A DNA stretch of 64,000 nucleotides, from NCBI GenBank assembly GCA_030619685.1, contig JAUXAX010000006.1, positions 15,965 to 79,964 of the forward strand, given 5' to 3'. The number at the start of each line of letters is the position of its first letter. Within the stretch, counting starts at the first letter, position 1. Below, piece after piece: positions 1 to 8,895 of this stretch. The notes below the pieces were generated by a model. The model was not told the DNA's origin. It saw only the letters and a list, made by a program, of their open reading frames with translations, and did no database searches. A program made the position numbers and the translations under genes. This DNA comes from Dehalococcoidia bacterium (GTDB lineage Bacteria; Chloroflexota; Dehalococcoidia; SZUA-161).

Positions 1-90
1 CAGGTTTGGGGCTCGGGAAAGTATGATGGGCAGCGAGTCAAGAGGGGACATATCCTTGAGGATGGGGATGTAGTGGAACTGCATACTTAG
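1..90 (+). CDS. C-terminal end of a TGS-domain GTPase (partial)
   Basis: The first 90 bases read in frame 1 as the last 29 codons of a protein and end in TAG. The peptide has the pattern of a TGS domain end: VWGSGKYDGQRV, then HILEDGDVVELHT. TGS domains of this form close Obg/DRG-type GTPases, where the domain follows the G domain and helps bind RNA or ribosomes. Everything upstream lies outside the window, so the GTPase assignment rests on the TGS signature alone. A TGS domain from another protein (ThrRS or RelA type) is less likely, because those sit near N-termini or internally. Confidence 0.6.
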   Translation, partial: QVWGSGKYDGQRVKRGHILEDGDVVELHT

Positions 91-200
91 GCTGCTTGGT
101 TTCAATTTGCAGTCTGTTGACAGAGGTGTCATATTAGATTGGCGCGAAGCTCAATATTGGAGTAAAATGTAGTCAGAAGCAAAATGCGAGATTTGCTGAA

Positions 201-899
201 ATGAATTCTTACGAAGACAGAATTGAATATGCCGTAAGCCACACTGAGGTCCTGCGTTCTCCGAAGCAGACATTGGCTACCTTTGGCACCACCAACATTT
301 ATTATTATCTGGTTACTGAACCTTCATATAGAGAGCTTGCAGGCGGTGAAGATGAAACTGTGGTTAGAGAGGGGAGGGTACTCGCAGAGAGACCCAGGGT
401 GGTAACACCATCATACCTGGTGAATGTGGAAGGGTTTAGTGAACATGCTAAGAGATATCTCGAAATGATAATCCAAGAGCGTGGGCCAAACACGCCCGGG
501 CTTTTCTATGGTTATAGAAATGAACCCAAGGAAATGAACATCGTATCATCTGATCTGAATTCGGTTGTGCGTAGACTTGAGGAACAAATAGACAAGGAGG
601 GAAACCCACTTACTACGATAATAAAGGGTGTGGACGAGCTATGGGATATCTCCTTGCTGAAGTTTGTCTTCGACATGACTAGGTCCTCTTTGGGCAGCAA
701 TGTGCTTGAATTGGGGAGAAGGGGGCTTCTGGACGTAGACAGTGGCGGGATTCCTCTGGATGCCAGAATGTCGATTGAGCGTCTTTTTTCTCTGGTTATG
801 AAAGGTGAGCTCGATCCCTCTGCACTGAAGCTGGAGCTGGAGAGATGGGGTTTGTTTCAGGAGTATGAGGATAGGTTCCTTTGGCTTTTCAGAAAATGA
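201..899 (+). CDS. conserved-looking hypothetical protein, 232 aa
   Basis: I do not recognise the family. The 232-residue protein is soluble, with no signal peptide or membrane segment. A basic/hydrophobic N-terminal half (FGTTNIYYYLVTEPSYREL, then a stretch ending TPSYLVN) is followed by a helical C-terminal half rich in Leu, Glu and Arg. The ATG has only a weak ribosome site. A possible promoter lies upstream (TTGGCG near 139-144, 18 bp, TAAAAT at 163-168). It stands alone between the TGS-GTPase end and a minus-strand remnant gene. Codon use and length favour a real gene, but I propose no function. Confidence 0.7.
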   Translation: MNSYEDRIEYAVSHTEVLRSPKQTLATFGTTNIYYYLVTEPSYRELAGGEDETVVREGRVLAERPRVVTPSYLVNVEGFSEHAKRYLEMIIQERGPNTPGLFYGYRNEPKEMNIVSSDLNSVVRRLEEQIDKEGNPLTTIIKGVDELWDISLLKFVFDMTRSSLGSNVLELGRRGLLDVDSGGIPLDARMSIERLFSLVMKGELDPSALKLELERWGLFQEYEDRFLWLFRK

Positions 900-905
900 G
901 CTCTG

Positions 906-1040
906 TCATTGCAGCAGGGATTCGAGGGTATTTACGGTGACTTCCTCCAACCTTTCCCGCGTGACCTGTTGCCAGGCAAGAAAATGAAACGGCGCGGTAT
1001 CGGCGATAACTCCGTCCAAGTCCCAGATAAGTGCTTTGGA
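906..1040 (-). pseudogene. internally deleted HAD-superfamily phosphatase remnant
   Basis: On the minus strand this stretch reads KALIWDLDGVIADTAPFHF followed by LAWQ, which is the catalytic N-terminal motif I (DxDG) of beta-phosphoglucomutase-like HAD hydrolases. It runs straight into VTRERLEEVTVNTLESLLQ and a stop, which resembles the very C-terminus of the same family. Such proteins are normally 210-230 residues, and only about 44 remain here. No ATG lies at the usual position before KALIW. I infer a large internal deletion that joined both ends in frame. It cannot be a working phosphatase because motifs II to IV are missing. Confidence 0.65.
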
Positions 1041-1076
1041 TGCTATTACGATTAGCTGGCCGTACTAGGGGATCTC

Positions 1077-1394
1077 CTAGGAATCTTCGGATGTCGGGAT
1101 GTCCGGCTCCTTCTTGGGTGTTTGCAGCTTTCGGAGCAAAGTGTGGAGGTTGATTGCCCAGCCGACGCCGAAGACATGTTCGGTGAAAATGCGGGGGTCT
1201 TCCGGGTTCCAGAGGCGCTCGCGCAGCCGTTCCAGGGTTGGCGGGCGGAACTCATAGGGGACGAAGTTGGCGACTTTGCCGTGCCACACACGTTCTTCCG
1301 GTGGCTTCTTCAGCTCCTGGTAGAGAGCTCCGGCGACGAGTAAGGCGGCAGCGATCTTCAGAAGATTACCAAGCCTATTCCAGTTGTCTCTCAT
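1077..1394 (-). CDS. DUF5808-type small membrane-anchored protein
   Basis: The C-terminal half carries the pattern VPYEFRPPTLERLRERLWNP, then EDPRIFTEHVFGVGWAIN and LHTLL, which matches my memory of DUF5808 (proline-rich, tryptophan-rich, ending in a GWxxN motif). One membrane segment (LLKIAAALLVAGALY) lies near the N-terminus, so the DUF domain should face the cytoplasm or cell surface as a single-pass anchored unit. I chose the ATG at 1394 because AGGGG lies six bases upstream. An in-frame TTG at 1523 would add 43 low-complexity residues and has no ribosome site. Length is 105 residues. Function is unknown. Confidence 0.65.
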   Translation of the reverse strand: MRDNWNRLGNLLKIAAALLVAGALYQELKKPPEERVWHGKVANFVPYEFRPPTLERLRERLWNPEDPRIFTEHVFGVGWAINLHTLLRKLQTPKKEPDIPTSEDS

Positions 1395-1681
1395 TTGTCG
1401 CCCCTGCTGAAGTCGGGAGGTGTGTTCTAGCCAGGCACTAGCGATGAAAGGTGCTTGATCCGCTTCAGCATATTGGGATAGGTGCTCATTACCTCCATCA
1501 TCTTGATTATGTTGCGCCGACAATCTATTGTCAAGAAGTCTGGTTCATACTGGGTCGGCTACTATGTTAATCACATATATCTCGATATCCTGTTCTGGGG
1601 GGGGGATCGGTGGTATAATGACGCACGAGCATTTTTCTCCGAAAACAAGGAAACAAGATTCCTATCACCAGGGGGTGACAG

Positions 1682-1870
1682 ATGGCACAAGAGCAGCAGG
1701 ATATATGTGGCAATTGCCAGCACTTTGACCCGAAACCGGGCGAGAGATTCTTTAATTGCACTGGCGCCAAACATGGAGGCCTCAAATATGGGATGCAGGT
1801 AAGAGCGGATACACGGGCGTGTGAGGCGTTGGTTCCAAAAACAGAGAGTGGATCGCCAACGGGGCTTTGA
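1682..1870 (+). CDS. small Cys-rich protein, 62 aa
   Basis: A 62-residue protein starting with MAQEQQDICGNCQHFDPKPG. A strong ribosome site (AGGGGGTGACAG directly before ATG) marks it as translated. It has four cysteines: a CxxC pair (CGNC), a third in FFNCTG and a fourth in RACEAL, spaced as in a small zinc- or iron-binding knuckle. The next plus-strand gene is another Cys-rich mini-protein 59 bases downstream, so the two may form a unit. I know of related short CGNCxHF proteins in anaerobes but not of an assigned role. There is no signal peptide. Confidence 0.65.
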   Translation: MAQEQQDICGNCQHFDPKPGERFFNCTGAKHGGLKYGMQVRADTRACEALVPKTESGSPTGL

Positions 1871-1929
1871 TGCGATTCCTCTTTGCCTTCTCGCTGTTGT
1901 ATCTTGGATCATGAGGAAGTGAGAGGAGA

Positions 1930-2133
1930 ATGATCCTGATTCTGGGTAGCACTAACCTTTGTCCCAGCTCTTGCGAATACTTCCGTACTGAGCACAATGA
2001 CCACCTTGTCGAACGCTGCCATTTGCCCGACGGCGAGTGGGTGTTGAAGATTAGAGATGAGGAGCTAATAGAGTGCCCTTTGGGCAAATGGAACCTCAAA
2101 ATCGAAATGGGATGCGCTCCACCTATCGAGTAA
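1930..2133 (+). CDS. small Cys-rich protein, 67 aa
   Basis: A 67-residue protein with a good ribosome site (GAGAGGAGA immediately before ATG). Cysteines fall as LCPSSCEYF, then ERCHLPDGEW, then IECPLGKWNL and a final MGCAPP. The layout suggests a small metal-binding fold. It follows another Cys-rich mini-protein on the same strand and ends 11 bases before the end of the convergent GlcD-type gene. Family and function are not recognised. Sequence identity to its upstream neighbour is too low to call them duplicates. Confidence 0.6.
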   Translation: MILILGSTNLCPSSCEYFRTEHNDHLVERCHLPDGEWVLKIRDEELIECPLGKWNLKIEMGCAPPIE

Positions 2134-2144
2134 TTGGGTTCCTG

Positions 2145-3560
2145 CTAACTCTCAGGTAACCTTTCACTGCCCTCGGCTTCGGGCCTCAGGGCGCATCCCG
2201 GATTCAATATGCCATTTGGATCAAAGACCTTCTTTATGCCTCGCATTAACTCTATTTTCTTTTTGTCCAGGAAGATATCGAGGTCTGGGATTCTAACTCT
2301 ACCTAGGCCGTGCTCGGCTGTCATGACTCCGCCCAGTTCGACAGTTTCCTTGTAGATCGCTCTCCTCGCCTCTTTGAGGTTTCCCCCCGCCTCCCCCAAT
2401 AAGTCCTTCATTAACATTGGGTGAAGATTGCCATCGCCCGCGTGCCCAAACGTAGGAATGCTTGCGCCGAAACGCTCTGCAACCATATCTATGGCATCCA
2501 TGAGTTTTCCCATGTTGGCTGGAGGCACGGCTATATCCAGGGTATCTGCTAGATCGCGTTTCAGGGCCAGGTATATGTTGCTTCTTATCTTCAGAACTCT
2601 ATCCTGCTCTTTCTTTGTTTGCCCCATTACAGCCTCAAGCCCATTGTGGCTTTCACAGATCGCGGAAATCCTCTTACATAGTGAATGCACCTCCTCATCG
2701 CTTCTGCCATCCACTATTATCATCAGGTAAGCGGTCCCAGTCTTACATGGCCACTCCATGCCTAAGCTCTTGGCTGAGATCTCGACTGTGCTACGATCCA
2801 TGTACTCTATGGCCAGTGGTATAATGCCACTCTGTAGTATTTTGGGAACCGTATCTATTGCGTCGTGGCGGTTGTCATAGGGTATGATCATAGTTGCACT
2901 GGCAGCGACTGGTGGGAATAACCGCAAAATTGCCTTGGTTATTATGGCCAGGGTTCCCTCACTGCCTATTATCAAATGCATTAAATCATATCCAGTGTTA
3001 TCCTTGAGCAGTTTTCCTCCCATGCCTAGCACTTCACCTGTGGGCAGTACAGCTTCGATGCCTTTTATGTAGTTCCTCATAATGCCGTATTTCACTGCGC
3101 GTGCCCCACCGGCATTGCAGCCCACAAGCCCACCCACCTGGGCGCTTTCGTCACCTGGATGTGGTGGGAAGAACAAGCCCTCCTCTTCAACCCTTCGCAG
3201 CAACTCCCCAAGTGTAGCCCCAGCTTCTGCGACTGCCATCAGGTTGTCCTTGTCGACATGGATCTTGTTCATTCTCTCCACTGACAGAATTATGCCGTTC
3301 TCTGTTGGAATGGCACCACCACAGAGGCCTGTTCCGCCACCTCTGGGGAACACGGGAATTCTCTCATCGTTTGCAAGCGCTACGATTCTGCTTACTTCTT
3401 GTGAGTCAGCGGGTTTTACCAGAATTAGCTCGCTTGCTGGCTGGGGCCTTACTTCTAAAGGGGTTTCATCTGCCAGATAGTCTACCATCCGCTCCTCTTC
3501 CGTTATCACCCAGTCACTTCCCACAATCCCTTTTAGCTTTTTGACTATCATTTGCTGCAT
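2145..3560 (-). CDS. glcD: FAD-linked 2-hydroxyacid oxidase/dehydrogenase, GlcD type
   Basis: This 471-residue protein is a full-length member of the VAO/PCMH flavoprotein family (GlcD, D-lactate dehydrogenase, related oxidases). The FAD-binding domain covers about residues 35-215, with FPRGGGTGLCGGAIP and GGLVGCNAGGARAVKYG. The C-terminal substrate domain follows and ends with the conserved GHAGDGNLHP segment and a Cys in NPGC. It should oxidise a D-2-hydroxyacid (glycolate or D-lactate type) to the 2-oxoacid. There is no signal peptide, so it is cytoplasmic. No GlcE/GlcF-like FeS partner is adjacent, so the electron acceptor cannot be inferred. It is monocistronic here. D-lactate and glycolate specificity cannot be told apart from sequence alone. 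Confidence 0.88.
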   Translation of the reverse strand: MQQMIVKKLKGIVGSDWVITEEERMVDYLADETPLEVRPQPASELILVKPADSQEVSRIVALANDERIPVFPRGGGTGLCGGAIPTENGIILSVERMNKIHVDKDNLMAVAEAGATLGELLRRVEEEGLFFPPHPGDESAQVGGLVGCNAGGARAVKYGIMRNYIKGIEAVLPTGEVLGMGGKLLKDNTGYDLMHLIIGSEGTLAIITKAILRLFPPVAASATMIIPYDNRHDAIDTVPKILQSGIIPLAIEYMDRSTVEISAKSLGMEWPCKTGTAYLMIIVDGRSDEEVHSLCKRISAICESHNGLEAVMGQTKKEQDRVLKIRSNIYLALKRDLADTLDIAVPPANMGKLMDAIDMVAERFGASIPTFGHAGDGNLHPMLMKDLLGEAGGNLKEARRAIYKETVELGGVMTAEHGLGRVRIPDLDIFLDKKKIELMRGIKKVFDPNGILNPGCALRPEAEGSERLPES

Positions 3561-3897
3561 TCCCCCTCAACCGTGGTTTGCACTGTTGTCCCAAGATTGG
3601 ACAATTGTTGCATCTGCTCTTTGTGGGCCTGATAATATGCTCGCCCCGCCTGACTGTCAAGCTTGCTCCACGCCGCGGTATCCGAGACTGCTAGTAGTCT
3701 CTACCTCTAGTCTTCCCCCGGGTCACTACTATAGCTTGCCTAACGTAACAAAACTGGTTGAGATCAGCTAACCTGGCGTTTGCCTGATAACCAGCATTTA
3801 GAACAAGCTGGGGTCTCAAGGGGAAGGACTGATCAAGTTGGCAGAGGTGGTGAGGTTTAAAGCAGCCAGACTGTTGTAGCCTACTGCTTCGCCCGTT
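3561..3897. other. intergenic stretch without a gene
   Basis: About 340 bases separate the start of the GlcD-type gene from the end of the sensor kinase operon. I see no tRNA, no convincing ORF and no clear terminator. It presumably holds the promoter of the minus-strand GlcD gene, but no good -35/-10 pair stood out. Confidence 0.5.
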
Positions 3898-5781
3898 TTA
3901 GATTTTCCCGACCCGGATTGAGGCGGCTTCTTGAGCGGTGCGCTCATCTTTGGAGAGGATGGGTATCTCTACCACAAAGGTTGCTCCTTCGCTGGGCTTG
4001 CTCCTGACGGACATATGGCCGCCATGCTCCTGGACAAGACCATAGCAGATGCTGAGACCCAGCCCTGTTCCCCCTCCGACCTCTTTGGTGGTGAAGAACG
4101 GGTCAAATATTCTCTTCAGGTTGTCTTCCGAGATGCCGGGTCCATCGTCGGCAAAAGCTATTTGGATCATCTTGCCCGCCTTTTGTGTTTTGACACAGAG
4201 CTTCCCTCTGCCATGGGCTTCTGTCATAGCCTGCTCCGCATTGTTGATGATGTTGACAAAGACCTGCTGCATCTGGTGGAAGTCAGCCATGGTCATTGGA
4301 AGGTCGGGATCCAGTTCCATCGCCAGGTCTATGTTGTTAACCTTCATCCGGTAAGCGTGCAGTTCTAGAGTCTTCTCAATGACCTGGTTGATAGAGATGG
4401 GGCGTTTCTCAGGCATATGCCTGCGGGCAAAGGAAAGCAAATTAGTGGTGATCCTGGAGGCGCGTTGTGCCTCCCTGTAGATGGTTTCCACATCGCTCTT
4501 TGTAGTTTCGTCCAGGTCATCCCTGTCATTGATAAGCTGGGCGAACGCCTGGACTGCGGTAAGGGGGTTATTCAACTCGTGGGCGACACCTGCAGCCAGC
4601 TCTCCTACTGCGGCCAATCGTCCCGCGATTTGAAGCTGCTGCTCCATCTTCTTGCGCTCGGTGATGTCGCGGACAACGTGTACCATTAGCTTAACTGTGC
4701 CGTCTTTGTCGTTGATGGGGTAGGCAGAAGCATCAAACAAGCGGCTATCGAGGTGCTGCTCAGCAAACTCATGGCGTGTGACTGCGCTAGAGCGGAATGC
4801 CTGATAGCAAGGGCAGTCAGGGATTGGCCTTTCAGTGCCATGGAGCAGTTCGTAGCAGTGCATGCCGAGCACATTTGCACCAGGGAAAGCCGTCCTCATG
4901 GCTCGGTTGGCTCGCACCACCCGGTGCTCTTTGTCAATGATCATAACCAGGTCTTCGATGGCGTCAAAAGTGTCCTGCCACTGCGCTGCCGCCTGGCTTA
5001 GCGCCTCCTCTGCCTGCTTGCGCTCGGTGATATCCCTGACGACCACTGAGAGGGCTGGCTTGCCTGTGTAATCTATGACCCTGGTCCCAAGCTCAACCGG
5101 ACGTGTCTTTCCGTCCTTGCTTGCCAGGGCTGTCTCATATTGCTCCGGCACGGCCTCGCCGCGCTGTCTCTTCGCACTCATCTTTGATAGCTCGCTAACT
5201 AGCTCAGGCGGCAAGAGTTCCTTAACAGTCTTGCTGATCACCTCATCATGCGTATATCCAAACATCTCGGCACTTCTGGCGTTGGCGAACACCACCCTGG
5301 ATCCCTGAAGCACACAGTAGCCATCATTCATATCCTCCACCAAACGCCGGAATTTCTCCTCCGACTCCCGCAGGACCTCCTCTGCCTGCTTGCGCTCACA
5401 GCGCACCTCTACTTCGCGCAACTCCCGTTCGATGGCGGGGGCGAGTCGCGCCAGATTGTCTTTCATTACGTAGTCGTGGACGCCGGCTCGCATGGCTGCC
5501 ACCGCAGCCTCTTCGCCGATGGCGCCGGAAACGATTATGAATGGCAGGTCGAGCCATTTTTCCTTCACCATCGCCAGCGCGGCAGGCATAGTGAAGCGCG
5601 GCATGGCGTAATCAGCGAGGACGATATCCCACGCCTGCTGTTCGAGAGCAGCATTCATAGCTTCGGGGGTGTCGACCCGTTCAAAGGTTGGTTCATAGCC
5701 GCTGCGCTGCAGCTCTCGCACCACTAATATGGTGTCGTCTTCTGAATCCTCGACGATCAATACACGGAGTGGTGTACCCAT
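3898..5781 (-). CDS. REC-PAS-PAS histidine kinase
   Basis: A 627-residue hybrid sensor. Residues 5-125 are a receiver domain with acidic pocket E11-D12, phosphoacceptor D57 (in IVLADYAMP) and the switch Lys in VMKDN. Two PAS domains follow, each ending in a PAC-like VVRDITERKQAEE or HVVRDITERKKMEQ. Then come HisKA (GELAAGVAHELNNPL) and an HATPase_c domain with FADDGPGIS and GGGTGLGLSI. Cytoplasmic, no membrane segments. It is the last gene of a three-gene operon, 17 bases after a stand-alone response regulator. The N-terminal receiver suggests it accepts phosphate or a docking signal from the upstream kinase and then signals onward. The PAS ligand is unknown. Confidence 0.88.
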   Translation of the reverse strand: MGTPLRVLIVEDSEDDTILVVRELQRSGYEPTFERVDTPEAMNAALEQQAWDIVLADYAMPRFTMPAALAMVKEKWLDLPFIIVSGAIGEEAAVAAMRAGVHDYVMKDNLARLAPAIERELREVEVRCERKQAEEVLRESEEKFRRLVEDMNDGYCVLQGSRVVFANARSAEMFGYTHDEVISKTVKELLPPELVSELSKMSAKRQRGEAVPEQYETALASKDGKTRPVELGTRVIDYTGKPALSVVVRDITERKQAEEALSQAAAQWQDTFDAIEDLVMIIDKEHRVVRANRAMRTAFPGANVLGMHCYELLHGTERPIPDCPCYQAFRSSAVTRHEFAEQHLDSRLFDASAYPINDKDGTVKLMVHVVRDITERKKMEQQLQIAGRLAAVGELAAGVAHELNNPLTAVQAFAQLINDRDDLDETTKSDVETIYREAQRASRITTNLLSFARRHMPEKRPISINQVIEKTLELHAYRMKVNNIDLAMELDPDLPMTMADFHQMQQVFVNIINNAEQAMTEAHGRGKLCVKTQKAGKMIQIAFADDGPGISEDNLKRIFDPFFTTKEVGGGTGLGLSICYGLVQEHGGHMSVRSKPSEGATFVVEIPILSKDERTAQEAASIRVGKI

Positions 5782-5798
5782 CTAAGCTGTCCTTACCT

Positions 5799-6248
5799 TT
5801 AAGCTGTCCTCATCTTCGGCGGAGCAACATTCAATACCAGCCAGTACAGCCCCAGTTGCTGTACCGCCTCGCCGAACTGCACAAAATCTACGGGTTTGCG
5901 AATGTAGCTATTCGCGCCCCGGCTGTAGCCCTCAATCATATCCCGTTCCTCTTTGGAAGAGGTGAGGATGACCACGGGGAGGAGCTTTGTCCGCCTGTCG
6001 GCGCGGATGCGTCTTAATACCTCCAGGCCGTCGATCTTGGGCAGCTTCAAATCCAGCAGGATAATCTCTGGCATAGCGCTGGTGTCACGACCGGCGTAGC
6101 CGCCCTCGCCAAACAGGTAGTCCAGCGCCTCGACCCCATCATGTGCCACCACCACTTCGTTCAGAATATTGTTTTTCTCTAGTGCGCGTAGAGTCAGCGC
6201 CTCGTCATCGGGGTTGTCCTCCACCAACAGGATGATTTTGTTCTCCAT
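5799..6248 (-). CDS. single-domain response regulator, Rcp1-like
   Basis: A 149-residue protein made only of a receiver domain: E10-D11 acidic pair, phosphoacceptor D66 in EIILLDLKLPKIDG, Thr in VILTSS and the invariant Lys in YIRKPVDF. This is the Rcp/CheY-like subclass that usually partners PAS- or GAF-containing kinases and carries phosphate between proteins rather than binding DNA. The gene is the middle of the operon with 17-base gaps on both sides, which fits a relay from the upstream kinase to the downstream REC-PAS-PAS kinase. Confidence 0.88.
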   Translation of the reverse strand: MENKIILLVEDNPDDEALTLRALEKNNILNEVVVAHDGVEALDYLFGEGGYAGRDTSAMPEIILLDLKLPKIDGLEVLRRIRADRRTKLLPVVILTSSKEERDMIEGYSRGANSYIRKPVDFVQFGEAVQQLGLYWLVLNVAPPKMRTA

Positions 6249-6265
6249 TTGCCATCTCTTTCTGG

Positions 6266-7453
6266 TTAAAGTGTGAAGTAAAATGTAGTGCCCTGGTTCA
6301 CTGCGCTTTCGGCCCAGATATTGCCGCCGTGGCGGTGAATGATGCGCTGTACTGTAGCCAGGCCAATTCCGGTGCCTTCGTACTCGTTTGATGAGTGGAG
6401 GCGCTGGAAGGCGCCGAATAGCTTGTCGGCATAGGCCATGTCGAAGCCTATGCCGTTGTCGCGCACGAAATAGGCGGATTGGCCGCTGGTCTCAGCATAG
6501 CCGAATTCTATCCTGGCACGCGGCCGTTTGACGGTGAACTTCCACGCATTGTCGAGCAGGTTCTCCAGCGCCACCCATAGCAGGTTTGCATCGCCTTTGG
6601 TAGCCAAACCCGGAGTGATGACGAACTCCACCTGGCGCTCGGGTTGGCTTTGCCGGAGCTCCGTTGCAATCGCCTGCGCCAGTGCACTGAGATCGACTGT
6701 CTCGTGCCGCATCTCGCTGCGTGTCAGACGTGACAGATTCAGGATATCGTCGATGAGCTCCGCCATACGCTGGCTGGCTGAACGCACACGCTGGAGGTAG
6801 TCTTTGCCCTCCTCATCCAGCTTGCTGGCGTAGTCCTCCAGCAGCACCTGGCTGAAGCCGTCGATGCTGCGCAGAGGGGCGCGCAGGTCGTGTGATACGG
6901 AATAGGCAAAGGCCTCCAGTTCCTTGTTGACGGCCTGGAGTTGCGTGGTGCGTTCGATGACTCGCTGCTCAAGCTCCTCATTTAGCCTGCGGATTTCTTC
7001 CTCTGCCCGCTTGCGCTCGGTGATGTCGCGGAAATTGACAACGATACCTGCGACTGCAGGGTCATCCAGGAGGTTTTGGCCTACTGCTTCAATATAACGC
7101 CACGAGCCGTCTTTGTGCCGAATGCGTAGCTCTATGTGCACATTGGCAGCCTGATTCTGGAGCAGTTGAGAGGAGGCGCTGGTTACACTGGCCATATCGT
7201 CTGGGTGAATCAAGTCAAAAATGCTCTTGCCCTGTTGCTCTTTCGGTTTATATCCGATTACATTTTGGATGGACGGGCTTTCGTAGCGTATGGTTCCATC
7301 GCTGTTCAGAACCACGACGACGTCCAGACCCCTTTCGATGAGTGGACGGAAATACTGTTCGCTGTATGGCGGAGCCTTCACCCCTGGCTTGCGCTCCGTG
7401 ACGGCGCTGGCTACGGGATGAGGCTTATTTCGCACTGACTTGCTTGCCCTCAT
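6266..7453 (-). CDS. PAS-domain histidine kinase, first gene of phosphorelay operon
   Basis: A 395-residue cytoplasmic sensor: one PAS domain with PAC tail (ending VVNFRDITERKRAEE), a coiled-coil linker, HisKA with the phosphorylated His in AYSVSHDLRAPLRSIDG (about residue 188), and HATPase_c with LENLLDNAWKF, RDNGIGFDM and EGTGIGLATV. The kinase core is the type common in bacteriophytochrome-like and Rcp-linked kinases. I start it at the ATG at 7453, because GGAGG lies eight bases upstream. An ATG five codons earlier would place that ribosome site inside the gene. It heads the three-gene operon. Confidence 0.87.
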   Translation of the reverse strand: MRASKSVRNKPHPVASAVTERKPGVKAPPYSEQYFRPLIERGLDVVVVLNSDGTIRYESPSIQNVIGYKPKEQQGKSIFDLIHPDDMASVTSASSQLLQNQAANVHIELRIRHKDGSWRYIEAVGQNLLDDPAVAGIVVNFRDITERKRAEEEIRRLNEELEQRVIERTTQLQAVNKELEAFAYSVSHDLRAPLRSIDGFSQVLLEDYASKLDEEGKDYLQRVRSASQRMAELIDDILNLSRLTRSEMRHETVDLSALAQAIATELRQSQPERQVEFVITPGLATKGDANLLWVALENLLDNAWKFTVKRPRARIEFGYAETSGQSAYFVRDNGIGFDMAYADKLFGAFQRLHSSNEYEGTGIGLATVQRIIHRHGGNIWAESAVNQGTTFYFTL

Positions 7454-8052
7454 GTCTTGCTCCTCCATCCGAGGTCGAAATGCTGAAATGCAGGAGACCA
7501 GCCACCTCAGGATTCTGGAGGCACCGGTATCAAGCTATGACTATCTTGATCAATCATTGACATACTTACTACGACGCTATCATACCTTAGCCTACTACTC
7601 AATAGTTCTTTCGGGCATTATTGAAGTGAGAATAGTACTGTAGATGGGGAATAGCACTGCCTTGAGGACACCTATCGTTAGCTTGCATTAATATTCATGC
7701 GTAGTTAAAATGGCTTTCCAAATTAACAGCCGTACCCGAGGCAGGTTAGCAGTGTTCGGTAATTTCAAGGAAGACAAAACTGCCTATGTGCGAGCGATAT
7801 TCACTCTTATTGCCTTGCTATTGCCAGGGGCCCCCACCCGCCCTGCCAGGACTGAGAAAAGCTGCTGTTTCAAGCCTCGGCCTACATATATGCCCTACGA
7901 GAAATGCGTCCTGCTGACAGATACCGTGAATCCCAGCGAAACGTACAAGCTGGCTCTCACAAGCAGAAACGTTGCAATCAAGAGGAGCAGGTATTCCCAG
8001 GTGCGCTGCTAGCGAGAGCAGGGGCGAAGTTCCCTAGGCATTGCCTTCATTG
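7454..8052. other. intergenic stretch, no supported gene
   Basis: About 600 bases upstream of the kinase operon. It should hold the operon promoter. A plus-strand 100-codon open frame starting at 7710 has no ribosome site and an unconvincing composition, so I do not call it. No RNA gene was recognised. Confidence 0.45.
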
Positions 8053-8235
8053 TTAAAAGCATCTAAGAAGGCTCTGGGTATTGGGGGGGTGTGTGTTGAT
8101 AAACTGCTGGCAGGCATCAATAAAACTAGCGAATGCATCGAAATCGCCAAAGACAGCTTCGCCTTGCACCCGTCCTCGCAAAACCACGTGGATGTGTTTA
8201 CTATCACATTGATAGATATCTACCTGCAAATACAT
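8053..8235 (-). CDS. small hypothetical protein, 60 aa
   Basis: A 60-residue protein beginning MYLQVDIYQCDSKHIHVVLR. Its alternating hydrophobic pattern (beta strands) is followed by an amphipathic helix (DFDAFASFIDACQQFINTH). AGGGGAG lies about nine bases before the ATG, which supports translation. It resembles short conserved proteins I associate with Dehalococcoidia, but I cannot name the family. It is isolated, with long non-coding DNA on both sides, so the context gives no hint of function. Confidence 0.5.
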   Translation of the reverse strand: MYLQVDIYQCDSKHIHVVLRGRVQGEAVFGDFDAFASFIDACQQFINTHPPNTQSLLRCF

Positions 8236-8895
8236 AGGTCTTGGCTCCCCTGGCTAGGTATTGGTTATCCCACTACCTCGATTCAAACATTATCATGAGT
8301 GTCAGTGGTTGCGCCATAGGCATTTTGGTCATTTTTTGAGCGGTATTTGGTGGCAAAAGATTACTAGCGGCAGATGAGGGTGGATTACGCGCGTGCGCCC
8401 TCAAGTTAGTGGCTTGCGCTCCCTACGTTCGTTCCATACGCGACAAACCAACGTTCGCACCAACGGTAGGCTATAACCAACGTACCACCTATTCTTCGAG
8501 CAGTCGCGGTACGTTTTTCCCATCCATAATCATCACAAAGAACCATAGTATGTATACCCAAAGAATTAGGTATGTTGAGGTGCCACCTCTTCTTGAGCAA
8601 GGGTCGTTGATTTGTGGGTCGAACTCATAAGGGGGCTCTTGCTACAAACGATATCGGCTCTGATGCAAGTAGCGCTTTCTAGCATTTGGGTATTCTGAGT
8701 CTAGATGAGGTGGTGAGGCATGATGGGGCAAATCAGTGCGAGATGGATTTCATTCAATGGCAGGCCTGACGTTGCAGTGTAGCTCGCTGAGGTTGAGAGA
8801 ACTGTTCTCCGCAGACCCTGGAATGGGTGTTGCAACTGCTGCTGTGAAGCCATAAACTATAAATGGTCGAGAAAGGATGATTTGAGGCGGCGGAG
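8236..8895. other. intergenic stretch, no supported gene
   Basis: About 660 bases before the cation diffusion facilitator gene. Short open frames exist on both strands near 8406-8630, but they overlap each other, lack ribosome sites and look like chance. No tRNA or recognisable structured RNA was found. It may be decayed DNA. Confidence 0.45.

Noticed and set aside
7710..8012. Plus-strand 100-codon frame
   Set aside because: No ribosome site, odd composition and no recognisable motif; likely chance.
8406..8630. Overlapping short frames on both strands
   Set aside because: They occupy the same DNA, and neither has a ribosome site or a recognisable feature.
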